Below are positions 58,470 to 64,000 of a DNA stretch of 64,000 bases, piece by piece; within the stretch, counting starts at the first letter, position 1; every line of letters starts with the position of its first letter. A model generated the notes under the pieces. It was not told the origin of the DNA, searched no databases, and worked only from the letters and a program-made list of their open reading frames with translations. Origin of the DNA: Maricaulis sp965242785 (GTDB lineage Bacteria; Pseudomonadota; Alphaproteobacteria; Caulobacterales; Maricaulaceae). The DNA is taken from positions 62,001 through 126,000 of the forward strand of contig CBDETA010000002.1 of the NCBI GenBank assembly GCA_965242785.1, given 5' to 3'. Position numbers and translations under genes: made by a program.

Positions 58470-58793
58470 ATGAAAAAGCAGAGTTGGTGTCGTCAGGCCG
58501 TGCGTGGTTGCAGCTTGGCAGCGGGAGTTCTCAGCCTGGCCGGATGTGCCACGCCCGTTGAAACCTCCATCATCGATGCGCGAGCGAGCGACGTAGCCGG
58601 GTGTGAGGAGCTTGGCAGCGTGTCCGGGTCCAATGCGGTCTTCGTGGGCTTGAGCGCCTCGGTGGGCCGGACACACGCGCAAAACGCCGCCCTCAATCAA
58701 GCCGCTCACCTTCGAGCCACTCACGTGGTCTGGCGCGAGCGCGGGACCAGCCTCACGAACGAATGGGTCGGAACTGCCTACGCGTGCCGATAG
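58470..58793 (+). CDS. Small lipoprotein
   Basis: 107 residues from ATG 58470, with AGGAG six bases upstream. A lipobox LSLAGC follows the signal helix (SLAAGVLSLAG), so the mature N-terminus should be lipidated Cys. The mature part (TPVETSIIDARASDVAGCEELGSVSGSNAVFVGLSASVGRTHAQ and HLRATHVVW) resembles DUF4156-type outer-membrane lipoproteins. The ribosome site lies within 15 bases of the right inverted repeat, so inversion of the cassette would change what is upstream of this gene. Confidence 0.75.
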   Translation: MKKQSWCRQAVRGCSLAAGVLSLAGCATPVETSIIDARASDVAGCEELGSVSGSNAVFVGLSASVGRTHAQNAALNQAAHLRATHVVWRERGTSLTNEWVGTAYACR

Positions 58794-58824
58794 CGCGCTC
58801 GCAAACTCATAGGGGACATTCAAA

Positions 58825-59178
58825 ATGAACAAGCAAGCAGCTGCCGGCCTTGCGATCGCCGGCTTCGTCATCCTTCTCATCTCTTTGATCATCCCGATCT
58901 ATGGCCTTTATGTCGGCGGGCTCGCGCTCGGCCTGGTCGCGGTTGGCGCCTTTTTCGGAGAGCGACTGTTCACGATCATCACCGTGGTCTTGTCCGGCGT
59001 GAAAGTGTTGTTCCTCAGCCCGACATTCCGGCTGATGACGCATGAGTTCACAGAAGGGGAGCGTGGTCCGACCATGGTCTGGCTCATCTTCATCGTTGCG
59101 CATGCCATTCCGATTGCGGCTCTGGTCTGGTCGGCCCGTGGTGGAAGTGACGCTGAGGCGTCCACAGGCAAGCCATAG
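58825..59178 (+). CDS. Small membrane protein of unknown function
   Basis: 117 residues with three hydrophobic segments: GLAIAGFVILLISLIIPIYGLYVGGLALGLVAVGAFFGE (two helices), LFTIITVVLSGVKVLFL, and VWLIFIVAHAIPIAALVWSA. The remaining parts are polar and short. No family is recognised. It is 31 bases downstream of the lipoprotein gene on the same strand and probably co-transcribed. Confidence 0.7.
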   Translation: MNKQAAAGLAIAGFVILLISLIIPIYGLYVGGLALGLVAVGAFFGERLFTIITVVLSGVKVLFLSPTFRLMTHEFTEGERGPTMVWLIFIVAHAIPIAALVWSARGGSDAEASTGKP

Positions 59179-59195
59179 CGTTGCCGGGGGCAGAC

Positions 59196-59426
59196 GTGCA
59201 GGACGCGATTGACACGAGAATTGGCGGGCAGGTGCGTCTCTGGCGATGCCTCAAGGGAATACGCACCAATGATCTCGCTCGAGAGATTGGCCTTACTCCC
59301 GCGCACCTGGCGTTGATCGAAGATGGCCGAGGGCGCCTGGGTGCATCCCGCCTGTTCGCCGCGGCGCGAACGATGGGGGTCTCGGTATCAACTTTGATCG
59401 ACGGGGCGAGCCACAACTGGCTCTAA
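59196..59426 (+). CDS. XRE-family helix-turn-helix regulator
   Basis: 76 residues from GTG 59196, which has GGGGG five bases upstream; a TTG at 59181 would add five residues. The HTH is clear: GGQVRLWRCLKGIRTNDLAREIGLTPAHLALIEDGRGRLGASRLFAAARTMGV. It is short, without a second domain, like repressors of mobile elements. It lies just 28 bases before the serine recombinase gene and could control it. Confidence 0.78.
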   Translation: MQDAIDTRIGGQVRLWRCLKGIRTNDLAREIGLTPAHLALIEDGRGRLGASRLFAAARTMGVSVSTLIDGASHNWL

Positions 59427-59453
59427 ACACGTAATTCGAGTATCGGTGAGGAT

Positions 59454-60962
59454 ATGCACCAACAGGATGTCAGATCGGTCGGCGTTTGGATTCGGGTATC
59501 GACGGAAGACCAAGCCAAGGGCGACAGCCCAGCCACTCACAAGGCGCGCGCCGAGCAGTATGCGCAGTTCAAGGGTTGGTCGGTCGCCGAGATCTATGAC
59601 CTCTCTGGGGTGTCCGGCAAAGCGGTTATGGACCATCCCGAAGCCAAGCGGATGCTGGACGACGTTCGAACCGGCCGCATCTCGGCATTGGTCTTCTCCA
59701 AGCTGGCGCGCCTGGCTCGTAGCACCAAAGGTCTGCTGGAAGTCTCCGAGTTCTTTCGCGAGCACAATGCCGACCTCATCTCCTTGCAAGAGAGCATCGA
59801 CACCACCACGCCGTCAGGCCGGCTCTTCTACACGATGATTGCCGGGCTGGCGGAGTGGGAGCGCGAAGAGATTGTTGATCGCGTCAAGGCAGCCGTCGTC
59901 ACGCGTGCCAAGATGGGCAAGAAAGTCGCCGGTGCGGCGCCCTATGGCTTCCACTGGGTCGGGGATGAATTTCAACCTCATCCAGACGAAGCGCCGGTGC
60001 GCGCACTCGTCTACGAGCTCTTCGCGCAATACCAGAGGAAGGGAACCGTCGCCCGCATCTTGAATGAGCGAGGCTTTCGCACACGGCGCGGGAACAAGTT
60101 CTCCATCCACTCCATTCAGATCTTGCTTGTCGACCCGGCAGCAAAGGGATTGCGCCGCTGCAACTACACGACGGCCGATCAGCGCGGTGGAAAGGTCTCG
60201 ATCAAACCGGAAGAAGAATGGGAATGGCATCCTTGTGAGGCGATCGTCGCTCCAGAGCTCTGGGAGCGCTGCAACGCGATCCTCAAGAAACAGCGCGAAG
60301 GGCGATCGCCAGGCCCACGGGGCAACTACCTTTTTTCTGGGAAGGTGAAGTGTGAGGCGGAAGGTCAGACGATGTACGTCCTCAACGAGTCACCGAAATT
60401 CGTTTGCCCGAAATGCCGCCGCAAAATCCCTCAGGATGATCTCGAGGCGATTTTCCGTGATCGGCTTCGCGCTTTCTTTGCGTCACCTGAGGAGCTGGCG
60501 GAGTTTCTCAAAACGACCCTCGATGAAGTCGATTCAAAAGAAGCTCAGATCCAAGCGCTAGAGAAAGAACGGTCACAGCTCATGCGCGACAGGGAAAAGC
60601 TGCTTCGCGGATATCTGGATGAAGAGGTGGAAGCCACACGCTTTAAGCCGCTCGACAAAGAGATGGGGGAGCGGATCGATGAACTCGCCCTCGGCATAGC
60701 TGCCATCGAGGGCGAAGTTGCAGCGCTCCGCGTGACCTCAGACTCCAGTGAGGAGATCATCTCAGGCGCTAGAACCCTCTATGACCGTTGGGACGAACTA
60801 ACCTTCGAACAAAAAAGGTCGGTGATCGAAGCGATCACCGACCAAATTGTAATAGGGGAAAGGGACATAGCGATTCACCTTCACTATGTCCCTTCCCAAC
60901 AAGACGACGGGAATTACATGCAAAATACGTTCAGCTTGTTGCCGTCCGGATCACGGAAATAG
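59454..60962 (+). CDS. Large serine recombinase at the right end of the island
   Basis: 502 residues. Catalytic Ser in WIRVSTEDQA, FSKLARLARSTKGLLE, and the zinc-finger segment VKCEAEG...FVCPKCRRKIP, then a coiled coil (about 340-400). All expected parts are visible. The last codons (MQNTFSLLPSGSRK) lie in the 3' end of the VOC gene on the other strand, so the present stop comes from target DNA. That suggests insertion beside or in the VOC gene, which marks the right border of block C. Confidence 0.92.
   Translation: MHQQDVRSVGVWIRVSTEDQAKGDSPATHKARAEQYAQFKGWSVAEIYDLSGVSGKAVMDHPEAKRMLDDVRTGRISALVFSKLARLARSTKGLLEVSEFFREHNADLISLQESIDTTTPSGRLFYTMIAGLAEWEREEIVDRVKAAVVTRAKMGKKVAGAAPYGFHWVGDEFQPHPDEAPVRALVYELFAQYQRKGTVARILNERGFRTRRGNKFSIHSIQILLVDPAAKGLRRCNYTTADQRGGKVSIKPEEEWEWHPCEAIVAPELWERCNAILKKQREGRSPGPRGNYLFSGKVKCEAEGQTMYVLNESPKFVCPKCRRKIPQDDLEAIFRDRLRAFFASPEELAEFLKTTLDEVDSKEAQIQALEKERSQLMRDREKLLRGYLDEEVEATRFKPLDKEMGERIDELALGIAAIEGEVAALRVTSDSSEEIISGARTLYDRWDELTFEQKRSVIEAITDQIVIGERDIAIHLHYVPSQQDDGNYMQNTFSLLPSGSRK
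60857..60897. repeat. Inverted repeat in the recombinase 3' end
   Basis: AGGGACATAG (60861-60870) and CTATGTCCCT (60884-60893) pair perfectly, with further pairs outside. It lies within coding sequence close to the presumed element border and could be part of an attachment site. Confidence 0.55.
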
Positions 60963-61279
60963 CCGGCGTAGAAATTGTCGCCGCGGGGGCCGGCGGGGCC
61001 TTCATCCTGGGCGCCCAGCTCGATGGCGAGCTTGTAGACCTTGTCGACCTGGGCGGTGTCCTTGGCCTGGAAGGCGGCCATGACACCATTGCCGACCGTG
61101 GCCGGCTTGCCGTCGAAGGGCTTGGTCAGGCCGATGCCGCAACCGCCGCCGGGCTTGCCCCAGGCGATGAATGTGTCGAATTCCATCATCCGGCCGACAC
61201 CGAATTCGGCACAGATCTTGTCGTAGAATTCGCCGGCCTTTTTCAGGTCATTGGTCCCCAGGGTCACATATCCGAGCAT
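60914..61279 (-). CDS. VOC (glyoxalase/dioxygenase fold) family protein
   Basis: 121 residues from ATG 61279, where GGAAAATC precedes the start. The VOC fold shows in YVTLGTNDLKKAGEFYDKICAEFGV, DTFIAWGKPGGGCGIGLTKPFDG and, at the C-terminus, DNFYAGYFRDPDGNKLNVFCM. Metal ligands of glyoxalase-like enzymes (a His near the N-terminus) are not clear, so it may bind small molecules without classic glyoxalase chemistry. The stop codon is intact although the serine recombinase gene runs 49 bases into the 3' end from the other side. Confidence 0.9.
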   Translation of the reverse strand: MLGYVTLGTNDLKKAGEFYDKICAEFGVGRMMEFDTFIAWGKPGGGCGIGLTKPFDGKPATVGNGVMAAFQAKDTAQVDKVYKLAIELGAQDEGPAGPRGDNFYAGYFRDPDGNKLNVFCM

Positions 61280-61693
61280 GATTTTCCTCCATCGCACGGT
61301 TCATTGCTGATATGTTCTTGATACGTTCCGTCCGGTACGGTATCGGAACCGGCGACAAAGGCAACCGGATTTTTCGCGACTTCACCTGACCGGCTGAGGG
61401 CGCGGAAGATCGCGCGCAGGCTGACGCGGTAGACCAGGCTGTCGCGGTAGACGGTGCGCAGGCCGACGCGGAAGACGGGGTGGAGGAGAAGACGGGATGG
61501 GGGCGCAGGGCGGCGGCCTCGGCAACTGTTTCCGGGATTATCGCCGAACCCCTTGTGGCGATTGGGACTTGGCGACTCGCTCACACGTCGCGGCAGGCCA
61601 CCCCCTCCGCAAATGGGGACGGCGCGCTAGGATGGGCGATTGAAGAATCAGCCGCGCCCTGTCCGAATGCGGCTGACGGGAAGGGATAACCGC
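61280..61693. other. Intergenic stretch before thyA
   Basis: About 410 bases. Part of it (61420-61480) has imperfect repeats of GACGCGGTAGAC/GACGCGGAAGAC. No gene with a credible start was seen, only weak open frames. Confidence 0.5.
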
Positions 61694-62578
<885 letters not shown>

Positions 62579-62584
62579 CGCGCC

Positions 62585-62998
62585 ATGGCGGATACGGCCG
62601 CCAGCGTACTGACCCGGATGGGCGTCTCGGCCCGCATCGAAGACGGCGAGGCGGGCCGGTTCCGGCTGATCTTCCAGCGTGCAACGCTGAAGGCAGACCT
62701 GCCCTGTCGCGGACCGCGGCCGGCGGGCGACGCGCCCGGCCTGCTCCTGCAGGCGGCCCTGCGCGAGCTGAGTTTTTTCGATGAATGCGATGATGTGCTT
62801 GAATGGTCGGACGCGCTGGACCTGGATCCCGGTGCCGCGGGCCTTGTCGACGAATTTCGCGCCGTCGACAGGGCGCGCACGGCACTGATCGGCCTGGTCG
62901 GCGAGGCGAATTTCGAGGCACTGAAGATGGAGATCGCCATCGGTCAGGCGATATCCCACGCTGCCGCCGGATTCGCGAAGAGCCGGGACGAGACCTGA
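62585..62998 (+). CDS. Hypothetical protein between thyA and folA
   Basis: 137 residues, mainly helical, with no signal peptide. Phrases such as LLLQAALRELSFFDECDDVLEWSDALDL and ALIGLVGEANFEALKMEIAIGQAI suggest a small acidic folded protein. It is conserved in place between thyA and folA as far as I can tell from the coupling: its stop overlaps the folA start (TGATG). The function is unknown. Confidence 0.7.
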   Translation: MADTAASVLTRMGVSARIEDGEAGRFRLIFQRATLKADLPCRGPRPAGDAPGLLLQAALRELSFFDECDDVLEWSDALDLDPGAAGLVDEFRAVDRARTALIGLVGEANFEALKMEIAIGQAISHAAAGFAKSRDET

Positions 62999-63519
62999 TG
63001 CCGACCACCATTCCCAAACTCTGCCTGATCGCTGCGCGCGGACGCAATGGTGTCATCGGGGCCGAGGGCGATCTGCCCTGGCGGCTGTCCTCGGACCTGA
63101 AACGTTTCAAGGCACTGACAGGCGGCAAGCCGGTGATCATGGGCCGAAAGACCTGGGAGAGCCTGCCGCGGCGACCCTTGCCGGGCCGGCTGAACATTGT
63201 GGTGACGCGCCAGGACGGCTATCGCGCCGAGGGCGGACATGTCGCCGGCGATCTGGGCGAAGCGATGGACACCGCCTTCATGGCGGCAGACCGGGACAGT
63301 CTGGACGAGGTCTTCGTGATCGGCGGCGCGCAGATCTATGCTGCGACGCTGGTGCGGGCCGACCGGCTCTATCTGACCGAGGTGGATGCGGAACCGGCCG
63401 GCGATGCGTGCTTTCCCGCTTTTGACGAGTTGGGCTGGCAGGAAACCGCGCGCGAGGTCTTTCCGGCCGGCGAGGGCGATGACCATGCCTTTGTCCTGCG
63501 TCGGCTGGACCGGCGGTGA
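62998..63519 (+). CDS. folA: Dihydrofolate reductase
   Basis: 173 residues from ATG 62998, coupled to the previous stop. DHFR reduces dihydrofolate with NADPH. The sequence shows LIAARGRNGVIGAEGDLPWRLSSDLKRFKALTGGKPVIMGRKTWESL, including the acidic active-site Asp (in the LPWRL...SDLKRF segment), RPLPGRLNIVVTR, and EVFVIGGAQIYAATL. Length is typical (about 159-175). A frame extension back to 62803 is out of frame with the neighbour's true start and not supported. Confidence 0.97.
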   Translation: MPTTIPKLCLIAARGRNGVIGAEGDLPWRLSSDLKRFKALTGGKPVIMGRKTWESLPRRPLPGRLNIVVTRQDGYRAEGGHVAGDLGEAMDTAFMAADRDSLDEVFVIGGAQIYAATLVRADRLYLTEVDAEPAGDACFPAFDELGWQETAREVFPAGEGDDHAFVLRRLDRR

Positions 63520-63640
63520 ATCAGGGCGTGAAGTGGCTAGCGGGATGCGCCATCTGCCTGTCCCCCTTGTCTCGCCCTTGAACCTTTAAGCGCTTACGTT
63601 CATTTAGGGCGTCGCAATAGCAAGAGGATCGATCCGACCC

Positions 63641-64000
63641 ATGCCGTGGAACGACAATCAGGGTGGTGGCGGCGGAGGCCCGTGGGGCTCCGGCGGAGGC
63701 AATAACCAGAACCCCTGGGGCCAGCGCCCCAATGGCGGTGGCGGCGGCGGTGACCAGGGCCCCGATCTGGACGAGGTTGTCCGCGACCTGCAGCGCAAGC
63801 TGGGCGGCATGTTCGGCGGCGGCAAGGGTGGTTCCGGCGGCAAGAAGGGCGGCGGCGCCTCGGCCTTCGGCTTCGGCTTCATTGTCGCGATCATTGCCGT
63901 GGTCTGGTTCATCATGCCGGGCTCGGGCTGGTACCAGGTCGGCCCCAACCAGGCCGGTGTGGTGCTGCGCTTTGGCGAGTATTCGCGCACGACATTGCCG
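63641..64000 (+). CDS. hflK: HflK, FtsH protease modulator (3' end outside window)
   Basis: The frame is open from ATG 63641 to the right edge (120 codons). The N-terminus is a Gly/Asn-rich low-complexity segment, followed by DLDEVVRDLQRKLGGMFGG, a membrane helix (GFGFIVAIIAVVWFIM, about residues 76-92) and the start of the SPFH domain (YQVGPNQAGVVLRFGEYSR). HflK with HflC forms the membrane complex that restrains FtsH. The order thyA - folA - hflK is usual in related alphaproteobacteria. Confidence 0.92.
   Translation, partial: MPWNDNQGGGGGGPWGSGGGNNQNPWGQRPNGGGGGGDQGPDLDEVVRDLQRKLGGMFGGGKGGSGGKKGGGASAFGFGFIVAIIAVVWFIMPGSGWYQVGPNQAGVVLRFGEYSRTTLP

Noticed and set aside
61480..61689. Plus-strand frame before thyA
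   Set aside because: No ribosome site and a low-complexity Ala/Asp/Arg start; likely a chance frame.

Overview
The window looks like a chromosomal segment of a high-GC alphaproteobacterium near Caulobacterales/Maricaulales. Supporting signs are a circularly permuted two-piece tmRNA with the tag ANDNFAEEVALAA, an alpha-type SspB, DivJ/PleC-like histidine kinases, DUF1491, DUF2336 and DUF3768 genes, and the run thyA - small gene - folA - hflK at the right edge. The species cannot be named from the sequence alone.

Backbone, about 1-21.6 kb and 60.9-64 kb. The left part carries secreted proteins of unknown role, a DivJ/PleC-like kinase, a BcsB-like anchored protein, prfC, an MscS channel, a hybrid kinase, a DUF2336 protein, a GGDEF-EAL protein, a NaChBac-type channel with a glycine in its selectivity filter, a class A penicillin-binding protein and a YcgN-family protein. 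The coupled operon sspB - thioesterase - MFS lies next to ssrA. SspB and tmRNA both serve ClpXP degradation of tagged proteins. The right part holds a VOC protein, thyA and folA (thymidylate and folate metabolism) and the start of hflK.

Transition zone, 21.6-28.1 kb. Genes are sparse: a PD-(D/E)XK-like protein, a LacI-operator-linked carbohydrate-binding-like protein, a PseH-like acetyltransferase, a DUF3667 protein and a double-HTH regulator. They are separated by many copies of a short repeat (core GGTGTGTGTCCCTG), a long palindrome, and a duplicated 3' stub of the DUF3667 gene.

Accessory block A, 28.2-34.2 kb, is a graspetide-type RiPP cluster. A C39-peptidase ABC exporter and an HlyD adaptor diverge from a double-Gly precursor with a six-cysteine core, an ATP-grasp ligase and a DUF6624 protein.

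Accessory block B, 34.4-43.5 kb, has an HTH/RuvC-like pair, a secreted endonuclease I, a tyrosine integrase, a SIR2-like DUF4917 protein, an OGG-fold DNA glycosylase and, most strikingly, a tightly coupled four-gene operon: a small protein with N-terminus MSGGGGGGG, a PfkB-nucleoside deoxyribosyltransferase fusion, a QueC-like enzyme and a SagB-like flavin oxidoreductase. It resembles the QueC part of type IV CBASS or Qat without a nucleotide cyclase, and is the best candidate for an undescribed system. A 3' tRNA-Arg fragment marks a likely integration scar beside it.

Accessory block C, 43.5-60.9 kb, is plasmid-like: two large serine recombinases, an AAA ATPase, ParB, DUF3768, two coupling-protein/HerA-like ATPases (one with a C-terminal nuclease-like domain), a split desaturase and B3/B4-domain operon, a candidate structured RNA, and a small tyrosine recombinase between perfect 18-bp inverted repeats. 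The last serine recombinase runs into the 3' end of the VOC gene, where the backbone resumes.
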